Shown: positions 15,943 through 26,163, numbered from the stretch's first letter. The stretch: 64,000 nucleotides of DNA from Nitrospinia bacterium (GCA_029261715.1 JAJDAT010000015.1:186001-250000); one strand, 5' to 3'. Notes: generated from the sequence alone by a model not told the origin. Numbers and translations: made by a program.

Positions 15943-18651
15943 ATGAGTTTTGACATCCAAACGCAGACGCATTTATTTAATAATCGGAAAAAATTTTCGT
16001 GGTATCTCTGGGTTTCAATAGCTCTAACCGGATTTTTTTTATTTTTTTCCTTCGAAGTTAAAAAAGCTCTAGACCTTCAAGAAAAACAAAAAATTCAAGA
16101 CAAAATTGAAGAAGAAGCTAACCGCCTGAGAGACGAAATTCAAATTGATATCACTCATAATATTGCAGCCTTAGAGCGCATGGCAAACCGTTGGAAAACC
16201 CAAGGAAAACCCTCAAAAAATTTTTGGGAAGAAGATTCTAAATTAATTATGAGTGATATGAATGGCTACGACTCAATTTTGGTCGTAAGCCCTTCATTAG
16301 ATATTCAATGGCTGGTTTCAATAAGAAATTCTAAGGAAGCTGAAACAGTTGCTCAAAAAACTTTGACCTTAGAAAAAGAACTTTTAAAAAATGTAAAAAA
16401 CAAATCAATCACAATAGTAAAAGGATTACCTCCAACAGATAATGGCAACTTCTTCTTTGGAATGATTCCTTTATATTTTCAAAACCAATTTGACGGATAT
16501 GTCTTTGCTTTTTTTGACGTATCAATGATGATGGATTTAATTGGAGGCCTATCTCCAAAGTTCAACTTCCGATTAACAGAATCAGATCAAACAATTTTTG
16601 AAAATAATTTAGATAAAGCTCTACAGACTAAACAAGTTGCCCATCGCCCTATTGATTTTTTAAATCTACACTGGCAAATCGAAGTCTTTCCCACAAAAGA
16701 ATTTTATAAGATTGAAAAAGATAACCTCGCCGACTTTATTTTTCTAGCGGCAATTCTAACCAGCTTTTTACTGCCAGCCACCTTTTTTTATAGTCAGAAT
16801 TCAAGAACCCGAGCCCATGAATTACAATTCACAAATTCAACTTTAAGTAAATTAACTCGCGAAAACCAATCTATTCTAAATTCCGCAGGTGACGGGATTT
16901 TTGGAATAGATGTTAATGGAATGGCTACATTTACAAATCCTGCAACAGAATCAATATTGGGGTATGCGAATGAAGAACTAATTGGCAAATATCTTCACTC
17001 GATCATTCATCATTCTCATGCCAATGGAGAATTTTATAGACATGAACATTGCCCAATTCTAGAAGTTTTAACATCGGGAAAAGCAAATCGAGTTTCCAAC
17101 GAACTTTTTTGGAGAAAAGATGGAACAAGTTTCCCCGTCGAATATGTAAGCACTCCAATCATAGAAGAGGGAAATTTAACAGGGGCCGTTGTAGCATTCC
17201 AGAACATAACAGATAGGAAAAACTCAGAGAAAAACTTAAACCAAGCAAAATTAGAAGCTGAAGCGGCTAATCAGGCAAAAAGTATATTCCTAGCAAATAT
17301 GAGCCACGAAATCCGCACTCCAATGAACGCTGTTTTAGGCTACTCTCAGATTTTAGAACGAGATCCCACTTTAAAACCAGAACATCTAAAATCTATATCG
17401 GCGATCCAAAAAAGCGGGTCCCATTTAATGGCCCTCATAAACGACATTTTAGATATTTCTAAAATAGAAGCCGGACGCATGGCCCTAAATGAAACCGACT
17501 TTAATCTAACAGAACTTATAAGATCTCTATCCACAATGTTTGAAGTTCGATGTAAAGAAAAAAATATTTTATGGAAAATTGAAGGAATTAACGAGCGTGC
17601 AATTCCAGTTTGTGGAGACGAAATCAAATTAAGACAAGTTTTAATAAATCTAATTGGTAATTCAATCAAATTCACCGACACAGGCATAATAAACTTTCAA
17701 ATAAGCCATACAGAAGATCATATTTATACTTTTGAGATTAGCGACACAGGAATTGGTATTGAACAAGAAGTTCAAGAAAAAATATTTGAACCATTTTTAC
17801 AAGATGTAAACGCAAGCCAAAAAGGCGGGACCGGCTTGGGGTTAGCCATTTCCAAAAAACAGGTCGAACTCATGGGAGGAGATCTAAAGTTAACTTCAGA
17901 AATTGGCAAGGGAGCCAAATTTTATTTTTCTATTTCTCTACCCCCAGCAAAGTCTATTTTTTCATCCGAAATTCAACCAAAACACTCATCTCGCACCCCA
18001 CATGTTTCAAGAGATAAAAAGCTAACCGCTCTTGTTGTAGACGACATTGAAACCAACCGAGATATATTAGCAAAAATCTTGATTGGATTTGGGATTCAAG
18101 TGCGTTCGGCTAAAGACGGTCAAGAGGCAGTTAATTTTGTATTTAAACAAAAACCTGACCTCATTTTCATGGACCTTCGCATGCCTGTAATGGATGGGTT
18201 TGAGGCTACTCAAAAAATCAGAGAAAAGTTTAGTGAAAAAGAAATCAAGGTTATAGCAATTACCGCCGCTGCTTTTGCTCATCAGCAACAAGACGCTATG
18301 GATATAGGTTGCGATTACTTCATTTCGAAACCCTTTAAAATTGAAACAATCATCGATTGTATTGTCGAATTACTCCCAGATTTTTTCACATTAAGCAAAA
18401 CTGAATTACTTAGCGAAGATCCTGCGGAGAAAGAACCAGACTATTCAAAAATCAAAATTCCAATTCCACTGTATGAGAACCTTATTCAATCGGCAAAACT
18501 ATATAATATAACTAGAATCGAGGCAAACATTAAAGAACTCAAAAAACTTGGAAATGAATCGGAAATTTTAGGAAACTATATTCAGACCTACGTATCAAAA
18601 TTTGATATGGACTCCATTTTGAAAATCCTTGAAAAAGTACAACAGAAGTAA
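15943..18651 (+). CDS. Hybrid sensor histidine kinase (periplasmic sensor-PAS-HisKA-HATPase-REC)
   Basis: The 902-residue protein has two membrane helices (about 20-38 and 267-285) flanking a periplasmic sensor of about 225 residues that I cannot assign. A PAS domain (about 312-425) follows. The kinase core has the H-box MSHEIRTPMN (phospho-acceptor H455), an N-box with LRQVLINLIGNSIKF, and G-boxes ISDTGIGI and GGTGLGLAIS. The receiver domain has its phospho-acceptor D744 in IFMDLRMPVMDG. A C-terminal tail of about 75 residues (from YSKIKIPIPLYENL) is shared with the convergent kinase at 18683-21280. No separate response regulator with an output domain is encoded nearby, so the partner is elsewhere. 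A PhoB-box-like promoter precedes it. Confidence 0.9.
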   Translation: MSFDIQTQTHLFNNRKKFSWYLWVSIALTGFFLFFSFEVKKALDLQEKQKIQDKIEEEANRLRDEIQIDITHNIAALERMANRWKTQGKPSKNFWEEDSKLIMSDMNGYDSILVVSPSLDIQWLVSIRNSKEAETVAQKTLTLEKELLKNVKNKSITIVKGLPPTDNGNFFFGMIPLYFQNQFDGYVFAFFDVSMMMDLIGGLSPKFNFRLTESDQTIFENNLDKALQTKQVAHRPIDFLNLHWQIEVFPTKEFYKIEKDNLADFIFLAAILTSFLLPATFFYSQNSRTRAHELQFTNSTLSKLTRENQSILNSAGDGIFGIDVNGMATFTNPATESILGYANEELIGKYLHSIIHHSHANGEFYRHEHCPILEVLTSGKANRVSNELFWRKDGTSFPVEYVSTPIIEEGNLTGAVVAFQNITDRKNSEKNLNQAKLEAEAANQAKSIFLANMSHEIRTPMNAVLGYSQILERDPTLKPEHLKSISAIQKSGSHLMALINDILDISKIEAGRMALNETDFNLTELIRSLSTMFEVRCKEKNILWKIEGINERAIPVCGDEIKLRQVLINLIGNSIKFTDTGIINFQISHTEDHIYTFEISDTGIGIEQEVQEKIFEPFLQDVNASQKGGTGLGLAISKKQVELMGGDLKLTSEIGKGAKFYFSISLPPAKSIFSSEIQPKHSSRTPHVSRDKKLTALVVDDIETNRDILAKILIGFGIQVRSAKDGQEAVNFVFKQKPDLIFMDLRMPVMDGFEATQKIREKFSEKEIKVIAITAAAFAHQQQDAMDIGCDYFISKPFKIETIIDCIVELLPDFFTLSKTELLSEDPAEKEPDYSKIKIPIPLYENLIQSAKLYNITRIEANIKELKKLGNESEILGNYIQTYVSKFDMDSILKILEKVQQK

Positions 18652-18682
18652 TCAAAAAAAAAATTACTAGTTAATAACTTTT

Positions 18683-21280
18683 TTATCTTTTGGATTCCCA
18701 TTTTTTTATTAATTCCAAAATAGCTTCCAGCTCGTAATTTTTTAAAAGTTTTTTCAAGTAAAGACTTAGAGCTTTTCCTTCTTTTCCTTCTTCTGCAATA
18801 AATTTGAGGGCATCCTCTATCATGCTCAAATTATATAATTCAGCCGCTGCCTTAAAGTCAGCAAAAAACTTATCAGTAAGCTTAATCTTAGAAAAATTAA
18901 AATCCTCGTCATTTTCCGAATCTTTTATTAAATCAAGATTTTCATACACGAATTTAACGTTTAAAAGTCTATCTAAACAATCAAAAATCGCATCGGAGCG
19001 AAAAGGCTTTTGAATAACGTCATGACATCCAGTTTTTCGATATTCGGTTATCTCGTGACTAAAAACAGAAGCTGAAATTGCTACAATTTTAAATCTATCT
19101 TGCCCATATTTCTTGATGATTTTTCTAACAGCCTCGCGTCCATCCATGACCGGCATTCGCATATCCATAAAAACGATATCAGGCTGATTATTTTCAATTA
19201 TTTCAAAGGCAACTTCCCCATTTTCCGCTTCGCAAGTCTCTACACCTATACTGAGAAGAGTTTTTGATAATACGTCTCTATTTTCCCGAACATCATCGGC
19301 AACTAAAGCTTTGATTTCATATCCCTTTTCAATCCCTACAATATTTCTGCGCCGGTGAGTTCTCGGCTTAACTTCGGCAAGAGCCGGGGGCAAAGACAAC
19401 ATAAAGGAAAAAACAGAGCCCTTGTCGATTCGTGATTCAACAGTCAATTCTCCTCCAAGCAGTTCTGATATTTTTTTTGCGATAGCTAACCCTAACCCTG
19501 TGCCACCTTTTTCAATTCCCTCTGCATCTTGTCGAAATGGTTGAAAAATTTTATCAAGGGCTTCTTCTTTAATACCTTTTCCGGTGTCACTAATTTCAAA
19601 ATAATAATTATGGTTTTCTATCCTCTTTACTTTAAATTTAATCTCACCAGAATCGGTAAATTTTACGGCGTTACCTAATAAGTTTATCAATACTTGTCTA
19701 ACCTTAGTCTCATCGCTTCGGACTAAATAGATTTCATCAAGATTTTGAACATTCCATTTCAATTTCTTATTTTTGCATCTAGGCAAAAACATAGTTGAAA
19801 GACCATTTATTAGATCGTTTAAATTAAAATCGCTCGGATTAATTTCCATTCGATTAGCTTCGATCTTTGAAATATCTAATATATCGTTGATTAACATTAA
19901 CAAATGATTGCCACTGTTGTCTATTGTTTGAATTGCTTCTCGGTCGCTTAAAGTTAAATTCTTTTTCCTCAATAAAATCTGGGAATAACCAAGTATGGCA
20001 TTCATCGGAGTTCTAATTTCATGGCTCATGTTAGCCAAAAAAATACTTTTCGCCTGATTTGCTGATTCAGCTTCTAACTTAGTTTTCTCAATTATTTTAT
20101 TCGCGCGTATCATATTATCCGCCATAAGATTGAATGACTGCGATAAGTTTCCAATTTCGTTTTCCAAGCTAATATCAGCTCTTTGCTCCCAATTTCCTCC
20201 AGCAATTAATTGGGCTGTCTGATCTAGTTTTTCAATCGGATCTGAAATAGATTTAGCAAGGAACACTGCCAATATCGAAACAATCAAAAAAGTAATGACG
20301 CTTATACCAAAAATTATCTCACCCAACTGAACGGCATTTGCGAATGCTTCGGTAGAATCAATCTTAACGACCATTCCCCAACCAAAAGATGGAATATATT
20401 GCCAAACGGCTAATATTTCTTTACCGCGATAATCAACGCTAATGCCAGCGCCTCTTTTCCCTTGAACTGCCTCTTGGATTGGCATTCCTTCATCAGAACC
20501 TAGCTTAACCATTCGTTTGAAAGCGGCGTCTGGGTCGTGTCTAAGAGGAACTAAAAAGACCGCTAAATCGTTAACTTCTGATCCTATTAGAGCTTCTCCT
20601 GTTTCTCCGAGACCTGTCGTATCAAGAAACAAGTCATATATTTCTTCAGGAAGTATTTGGAGCGCGACGACTCCAATAGCTAAACCATTTTTCTCAAATA
20701 TTGGAGAAGCTATAAAGGCCGCAGGCTCGCTAGTTACAGGATAATATGACAAATTAGAAACTTCCGTTTCTGAAAGTGATTTTGCTCTTGTGAAGACTTT
20801 ACCTAACTCTGTATCTTTAAATGGCCCAGTCAACAAATTAGTTCCTAAATCTCTCCTCTTAGCAATCGATAATATTATGTCTCCTTCTTTATTAATCAAA
20901 AATAAATCCGAATATCCAAATGACTCTTTATAATATGATAAAAAAGGCGTTAGAGCGTTTTCAATCTCTATATATTGTTTAGACCGCAACCCTCCGACCT
21001 TAAACGCTTCACTTAAAGCGCTCATGCTATCAACCACATTTGGCGTTTTGGATAAAGCTATGACATCTCGTTTTCTTTCAAAAACATAAGTTTCTATCTG
21101 GTTAGTTTTTGAATCCGATATTACATATAAATTATTAAGGGCTTTTCGTTTTAAAGAGTCTTTGGCTTTATCGTAAATGCTATATCCCAAAAAAGAAAAT
21201 GGGACCAAAGAAGCAAATAAAAACCAAATCAATAGCTGAGTCCGTAGATGATTGTTCGAAAAAAGACTGGCTATATTCAT
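18683..21280 (-). CDS. Hybrid sensor histidine kinase (dCache-HAMP-HisKA-HATPase-REC) coupled to UrtA-like protein
   Basis: The 865-residue protein has a membrane helix (about 10-30), a large dCache-type periplasmic sensor, a second helix near 325-347 and a HAMP domain. The kinase core carries MSHEIRTPMN (H420) and GGTGLGLAIA, and the receiver domain has D706 in VFMDMRMPVMDG. The C-terminal tail, starting FSKIKLTDKFF, is homologous to that of the kinase at 15943-18651. I start it at the ATG at 21280 because this overlaps the stop of the upstream UrtA-like gene as ATGA, with a GGGAA Shine-Dalgarno; a longer in-frame start adds eight residues. The coupling suggests the binding protein presents its ligand to this kinase. 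Confidence 0.9.
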   Translation of the reverse strand: MNIASLFSNNHLRTQLLIWFLFASLVPFSFLGYSIYDKAKDSLKRKALNNLYVISDSKTNQIETYVFERKRDVIALSKTPNVVDSMSALSEAFKVGGLRSKQYIEIENALTPFLSYYKESFGYSDLFLINKEGDIILSIAKRRDLGTNLLTGPFKDTELGKVFTRAKSLSETEVSNLSYYPVTSEPAAFIASPIFEKNGLAIGVVALQILPEEIYDLFLDTTGLGETGEALIGSEVNDLAVFLVPLRHDPDAAFKRMVKLGSDEGMPIQEAVQGKRGAGISVDYRGKEILAVWQYIPSFGWGMVVKIDSTEAFANAVQLGEIIFGISVITFLIVSILAVFLAKSISDPIEKLDQTAQLIAGGNWEQRADISLENEIGNLSQSFNLMADNMIRANKIIEKTKLEAESANQAKSIFLANMSHEIRTPMNAILGYSQILLRKKNLTLSDREAIQTIDNSGNHLLMLINDILDISKIEANRMEINPSDFNLNDLINGLSTMFLPRCKNKKLKWNVQNLDEIYLVRSDETKVRQVLINLLGNAVKFTDSGEIKFKVKRIENHNYYFEISDTGKGIKEEALDKIFQPFRQDAEGIEKGGTGLGLAIAKKISELLGGELTVESRIDKGSVFSFMLSLPPALAEVKPRTHRRRNIVGIEKGYEIKALVADDVRENRDVLSKTLLSIGVETCEAENGEVAFEIIENNQPDIVFMDMRMPVMDGREAVRKIIKKYGQDRFKIVAISASVFSHEITEYRKTGCHDVIQKPFRSDAIFDCLDRLLNVKFVYENLDLIKDSENDEDFNFSKIKLTDKFFADFKAAAELYNLSMIEDALKFIAEEGKEGKALSLYLKKLLKNYELEAILELIKKWESKR

Positions 21281-22539
21281 GACTGATTTCCCGGGTTGGC
21301 CCAATTATTTCCCCAACCAGAGTAAAGCTTAAAAATAAAGTTCTTCCACTCTCCTTTTGAACGATAAACAGGGAATGGAACTGGGCGTACAGGCCTTTCC
21401 GAAGTCCATACAATATCGAATTGAGACTCTTTATTAATTTTCCCTATTCGCAGGGTCTTCCACGTGTGTTGAGTTTCGGTATCCACATAAACAATCCCTC
21501 CAGGAGCAACCAAACTCTGCCTTTTAATAGTGTTTTTAACAACTTTCACATTATCTGTATTAGCTTGCTCTACTGCCTGAGCCCAAAGATAAACTCCGAA
21601 ATAACCAGCCTCCATTGGATCGTCTGTAACGCGGTTATCCCCATATTTATTCTTGAAGTTTCTGACAAAATTCTTATTTTCTTTAGAATCGACACTTTGA
21701 AAATAATTCCATGCGCCATAATCACCAACCATTAGCTCCGAATCTAAATTTCGTAGTTCATCCTCAGCTATGCTGAATGAAACTGTTGGAATTTTATCTG
21801 GAGTGATACCAACATTCCGAAGTTCTTTGAAGAACGAAACGTTGGTATCGCCATTGATAGTATTGAGAATTACATCCGGTTTTGTCGCGACGATTTTTCT
21901 AACAGCCTGTTGTACTTCGTGGCCACCTAAAAGAATATATTCCTCTCCCAGGACTTTTCCTTTTAGAGCGGTTACTTGATCTTTGATAATGGCGTTTGCA
22001 GCTCGCGGAAATACATAATCGGATGCAACCAGGAAAAAGCGACTTCCTAAGTTTTCAAACGACCATTTAACGGCAGGAATAATTTGTTGGTTGGGAGCGG
22101 CCCCTGTGTAGACAATATTTGGAGATTGTTCGAGCCCTTCGTATTGTACAGGGTAGAAAAGAAGATGATCTAATTTTTCAAAAACAGGTTTTACAGTTTT
22201 ACGACACGCCGAAGTCCAACACCCGAAGACCACGCTGACTTTTTCTTCTTCAATTAACTTACGCGCACCTTTGGCAAACATTGACCAATCCGACTTACCA
22301 TCTATAACTATAGCCTCGATCTTCCTTCCTAAAAGCCCTCCTCTTTCGTTTATCTCATCAATAGCTAATTTAGTCGCATCTACAACTGATATTTCACTTA
22401 TTGCCATTGTCCCCGTTAAAGAGTGCAATATCCCGACTTTAATAGGTTGTCCAGCAATTGTTCCCCCTGAAGAAAAAAATTGCCACGCCAAAATGGGGAC
22501 TCCTAAAATGATTGCCAAAGTAAAAAATTTCTTTAGCAT
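21277..22539 (-). CDS. UrtA-like amide/urea-type periplasmic binding protein
   Basis: The 420-residue protein is a type I periplasmic binding protein of the UrtA/FmdD/AmiC-related group. It has a signal peptide or N-terminal anchor (about 1-22) and the family blocks VGILHSLTGTMAISE, VVFGCWTSACRKTVKP and LLFYPVQYEGLEQSPNI. The last two are typical of urea/short-chain amide binding proteins. No urtBCDE permease or ATPase genes follow; the only downstream gene is a hybrid kinase joined by an ATGA overlap. I therefore infer a sensory role for urea or an amide rather than transport. The start at ATG 22539 is preferred because the Shine-Dalgarno (GGGAG) lies 6 nt before it and directly abuts the ATG at 22545. 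Confidence 0.85.
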   Translation of the reverse strand: MLKKFFTLAIILGVPILAWQFFSSGGTIAGQPIKVGILHSLTGTMAISEISVVDATKLAIDEINERGGLLGRKIEAIVIDGKSDWSMFAKGARKLIEEEKVSVVFGCWTSACRKTVKPVFEKLDHLLFYPVQYEGLEQSPNIVYTGAAPNQQIIPAVKWSFENLGSRFFLVASDYVFPRAANAIIKDQVTALKGKVLGEEYILLGGHEVQQAVRKIVATKPDVILNTINGDTNVSFFKELRNVGITPDKIPTVSFSIAEDELRNLDSELMVGDYGAWNYFQSVDSKENKNFVRNFKNKYGDNRVTDDPMEAGYFGVYLWAQAVEQANTDNVKVVKNTIKRQSLVAPGGIVYVDTETQHTWKTLRIGKINKESQFDIVWTSERPVRPVPFPVYRSKGEWKNFIFKLYSGWGNNWANPGNQS

Positions 22540-22737
22540 AAACATCTCCCTTTAGGAAGCTTTCTATGAGTAATCTAAAACAGTTCTTTAATATGATGAA
22601 ATCATTCTTACCATACCAAAATATTTGCCATTACAGGATTTTAATTAGATATCTTAAAAAGAGTAAAACAAAGGTATAGTTGATAAAAACTGCTAAATAT
22701 AAAAATATTTGGGATGTAAACTAAAGGGGGAGAAAAA

Positions 22738-23087
22738 TCACATTTTTGAGATCAAATAATCTCTAAGGACGACGACATTATTGAAATCTGTATTTTTAGC
22801 TGTGAATAATAAAGTGACTTTTTGCTTTGCACATAAGTTTTGCAATTCGATAATATTTGGACTTCCACTCTCTAACTCCTTCCAACATTCCCTCTTAAAA
22901 AAAAGTTCCACAAGTCAGAATCATGGACAAATTGTTTTCGCAAATCAGAATTAGGAGCTAGATCTTTCAACTAATAATCTAACTTCACTTTTCCTTTTGA
23001 TAAACCTCTTTGCCAGAATACTCTATTTCCATCATCCGGTCCTATAAGCCCATAGATTCTTTTAATACAAACTAAATCAAAACTCAT
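22738..23087 (-). pseudogene. Decayed YeaO / DUF488 family gene
   Basis: Minus-strand reading from ATG 23087 gives a clear YeaO/DUF488 protein with three lesions. The start, VCIKRIYGLIGPDDGNRV, matches the family N-terminus. A deletion then removes about four residues (the usual LVDRLWPRGLSK appears as FWQRGLSK). An in-frame TAG follows at 22971-22973, after which LKDLAPNSDLRKQFVHD continues in frame. A frameshift in an eight-base homopolymer (22897-22904) then moves the frame to the C-terminal part, including VTLLFTAKNTDFNNVVVL and a stop at 22738-22740. The remaining spacer between 22540 and 23128 holds nothing else I can support. YeaO proteins are small cytosolic proteins of uncertain function. 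Confidence 0.85.
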
Positions 23088-23128
23088 AGTTTAAACTTTT
23101 AAGTTAAAAATATACTTTTATCTAATTG

Positions 23129-25618
23129 TTAAGAATTAAACCGTATCTGAGGTTTTGAAATCTTAATCAACCCTCTTGAATATTTCAAAAACAAATGGTT
23201 AAAATTTTTCAAATCGTCGTTCTTAAAATTATCTAAATTTTGAACAACTGGAACCATAACCGTTTCTCCTTTTCCTTTAGTTTCTTTAATTAAAAAAGGA
23301 ATAGGATCTTCAAGTTTCCCATCATCCGACACAAAGGCAACCATACCAATAATTCCTTTAGAATATTTTGGCTTAAAAGTTTCTTTAATTTCTGAACAAC
23401 CAGCAGGTATCTCCTTCGAAGCTCCTATAAACTCTCCATCAAAAAAAACTCTATAATAAGGTTTCTTTCCAGGCATTAAATCCCGACAAACCTTAGCGAA
23501 AAACTTAAAATCAGACTTATTACTTAAATCAATTTTCTTAAAATCATAATGAATAAATACATTTGAATTTATCGTTAGTATGTCGGTTTCAACAATTTCT
23601 TTCTTAAACGTTTTCCAACGAGTTAATTCTAAAGTTTCATGAGTCTTTGAAACATTTTGAAAATATTTGGAAGTAATCGCAAACATTCCAACAAAAAATA
23701 AAACTAGTCCAAGTTTCAAAAATACAGGTTCAAAGTTTTTTATAATATTACTATGCTCTTTTCTTTCGGCTTCAAATAGTATTTTTTGCTTTGCAAAAAT
23801 ATTACTTAGCGCAATCGCAATGAAAATCATGCTGATAGGCGTTAAAACAGCTCGGAACCGAAATGTCCCCATTATCACCAAAGATGAAAACAACACGTAC
23901 AATATCATTAGATTAAGAATAAGCGTTTTATCGCTCCATACAATATTTTTATCTTTCAAAAAAATAATAAAACCTAAACTACTCAAAAAATAAATATAGA
24001 ATTGTAAATTAGCGCCATAAAAAGAATCTAACGTTAGATGAAGAGGCATTAAAAACCGTCCTCCTGGATCAAATAAAAATCCAGGTATTTCATCCATTAA
24101 TTTCCCTATTAATAAACCAGAAATTTCCAAGGGACGCTCAAAAAAAACTTTCACACTACTTCCGACATTGCTAACAGGTTCAAAACCCATTTCTTTCATT
24201 TTTAAAGCAGATGAACTTCCGCTATATATAAAAGTAGACGAAGATAGGCTAGAGCTACTCGAGTCTCTTCCAAATAAAATAAAACGATCATTTGCTAGAA
24301 ATGAAATCAAATTAATTGGAACAACAACAATCAAAATCCCAAGAGATATCCATTTTCCCCATCCGATTATTTTACGTAAAGATCGCATTCCTTTCCTGAA
24401 AGCGATTAAAATCAAAACGCCTAATAATGCAAGTAACGATTCCGGACCTATATAAAAGGAACTTGATAAAAGAAGGCCCATTAATATTAAAGGTAAACAG
24501 GTGCTCTCTTTCCTTAGTTTCAAGTAAACCAGAAAAATCAAAGGGAAAATTACTGTTAGAGGGCTAGCGCGGTTTATGACTATAGAATAATGGATACATA
24601 AATGTGAAAGAGCCACTAAAACTCCCGATAAAAAACCAATTCTATTTCCCCATAAGTTTTTAACCGCTAAGTATATGATTACTGGAGCGCACGCTCCAAC
24701 TAAAGCTTGGCAATAAAAAACCGTACTAACATCTTTTCCAAACAGAAATAAAAAAAATCCTAAATACAATGTATATAAGGGAGAATGCCAAAAATCTACA
24801 TCCCGTAAATTCCATTCAGAAAAAGCTAATGCCGACTGAAAATACGCAGGGCCATCAGCTCCTATACCTATAGCCTTATCTCCCATAGACGCAAAATATC
24901 GGGCATACCACATCCTATAAAAAACACTTAATGCGATTACCGCAATAATAGGAAAATTTTTCACAATGAAGTTTTGCCTACAGGCTTGTAGAAGTTTGAA
25001 ATTTGAAAAATATTTTACAAGAAGATTCAATCCAAATCCTAAAACCATATACCCCAAAAGAGTAATTTTATCTTCTACAAAAAATGGAACTACCAGGAGG
25101 GAAAAACAAGCGATTACATCGGGTATCTTAATTTTTTCAAGTTTAGAAAGATTCCCTAAAACTTTCATTCGTTGGGCAACAAAGAAAAAATAAGAGGTAA
25201 AAACTAAAAAGAAAAAAAACTGCTCGTAAAAAAAACTATATTTCGGCGGCTTAAAAAGTAGAGGGGTTAAAGTAAAATCAAAAAGAGTTTCTTCAGATTT
25301 GGTGATCAATAACAAAAATATGTGAAAATAAAATCCAACTCGAAGGCATTCTCCAAAATGTTCTTTAATATTTTTTAAAGGATCTAATCGAATGCTCATT
25401 AAACAGATTAGTCCCAAGAAGCCCCAGTAATAAATGGGAAAAACTATTTTATTGTATTGCCCATAATATATTTTTGTTTTAAAAAAATAGTAAACAAATT
25501 GCCCTTCTTGCCATTCCAACTCCAAAACAATATAGCTTGAAAAAAAAATAAAAAAAGCCGCCAGAAAAACTTTCAACAAAAAATTCAAATTACTGCTTTT
25601 TATTTCTAGTTTTTCCAT
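23129..25618 (-). CDS. GT39-like polytopic membrane glycosyltransferase
   Basis: The 829-residue protein has about twelve or more transmembrane segments over residues 15-650 and a C-terminal soluble region of about 150 residues. A loop after a hydrophobic segment contains GADGPAYFQSALAFSEW and DFWHSPLYTLYLGFFLFLFG, the arrangement seen in GT39/ArnT/PMT-like transferases, where an acidic residue in the first periplasmic loop is catalytic. It probably transfers a sugar from a polyprenyl-phosphate carrier to an envelope acceptor. It may be related to the truncated gene at 1-838, but is longer. The acceptor is unknown. It stands alone downstream of the YeaO pseudogene in gene order. Confidence 0.7.
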   Translation of the reverse strand: MEKLEIKSSNLNFLLKVFLAAFFIFFSSYIVLELEWQEGQFVYYFFKTKIYYGQYNKIVFPIYYWGFLGLICLMSIRLDPLKNIKEHFGECLRVGFYFHIFLLLITKSEETLFDFTLTPLLFKPPKYSFFYEQFFFFLVFTSYFFFVAQRMKVLGNLSKLEKIKIPDVIACFSLLVVPFFVEDKITLLGYMVLGFGLNLLVKYFSNFKLLQACRQNFIVKNFPIIAVIALSVFYRMWYARYFASMGDKAIGIGADGPAYFQSALAFSEWNLRDVDFWHSPLYTLYLGFFLFLFGKDVSTVFYCQALVGACAPVIIYLAVKNLWGNRIGFLSGVLVALSHLCIHYSIVINRASPLTVIFPLIFLVYLKLRKESTCLPLILMGLLLSSSFYIGPESLLALLGVLILIAFRKGMRSLRKIIGWGKWISLGILIVVVPINLISFLANDRFILFGRDSSSSSLSSSTFIYSGSSSALKMKEMGFEPVSNVGSSVKVFFERPLEISGLLIGKLMDEIPGFLFDPGGRFLMPLHLTLDSFYGANLQFYIYFLSSLGFIIFLKDKNIVWSDKTLILNLMILYVLFSSLVIMGTFRFRAVLTPISMIFIAIALSNIFAKQKILFEAERKEHSNIIKNFEPVFLKLGLVLFFVGMFAITSKYFQNVSKTHETLELTRWKTFKKEIVETDILTINSNVFIHYDFKKIDLSNKSDFKFFAKVCRDLMPGKKPYYRVFFDGEFIGASKEIPAGCSEIKETFKPKYSKGIIGMVAFVSDDGKLEDPIPFLIKETKGKGETVMVPVVQNLDNFKNDDLKNFNHLFLKYSRGLIKISKPQIRFNS

Positions 25619-25807
25619 CTGGACAACACTTTAAATGCAATCAAAATTATTAGCTTTAGACAAGATAGCTTCAAAATAGTTTCTTTAATAGAACACTTCT
25701 AATCTTAATTTCCATCGATGAGAAAAGCGCTCTTAGAAAAAGAAGAATCATATACTTGCAACACATTAAAAAAACTAATCATTTACTTAAATTTTGAAGC
25801 CGTGCAT

Positions 25808-26161
25808 TCAAGTTTTAGTCGCAAAAACCAACCAACCGCCTAGTCCCATCATCATGACTCCAAAAACTCGCTTAAATATTTCATCTGGCACATGATTTAA
25901 AATCGTCGGTCCAAATTGAGCCCCAATTATTCCTCCTGCAGCTAACAATATCCCGGTTTTAATATCGACATTCCCTTCTCTATAATGAGCGGCTACTGAA
26001 GACGTGGCGACAAGTAACACAAAACAAACGGACGTTCCCACCGCTAATTTAGCTGTATATCCTGTCGAAACTAGGTAAGGAACCACTAAAAATCCTCCCC
26101 CTAATCCTGTTCCAGAAGACAAAACACCAATAACAAGGCCTAATGCCCATAGCGCTGCCAT
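25808..26161 (-). CDS. Half-size TauE/SafE family membrane protein
   Basis: The 117-residue protein aligns with one repeat of the TauE/SafE (DUF81) permease family. It contains the family glycine-rich motif TGLGGGFLVVPYLVS near the N-terminus, then KLAVGTSVCFVL and three to four membrane helices, ending in ATKT. Full-length members have two such repeats in about 250 residues. Here the gene is bounded by the symporter stop 2 bp upstream and ordinary spacer downstream, with no second half in any frame, so the half-size is real. It may dimerise to form a full permease; substrates in the family include sulfite and organosulfonates. It is probably co-transcribed with the dicarboxylate symporter gene. 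Confidence 0.8.
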   Translation of the reverse strand: MAALWALGLVIGVLSSGTGLGGGFLVVPYLVSTGYTAKLAVGTSVCFVLLVATSSVAAHYREGNVDIKTGILLAAGGIIGAQFGPTILNHVPDEIFKRVFGVMMMGLGGWLVFATKT

Positions 26162-26163
26162 AT

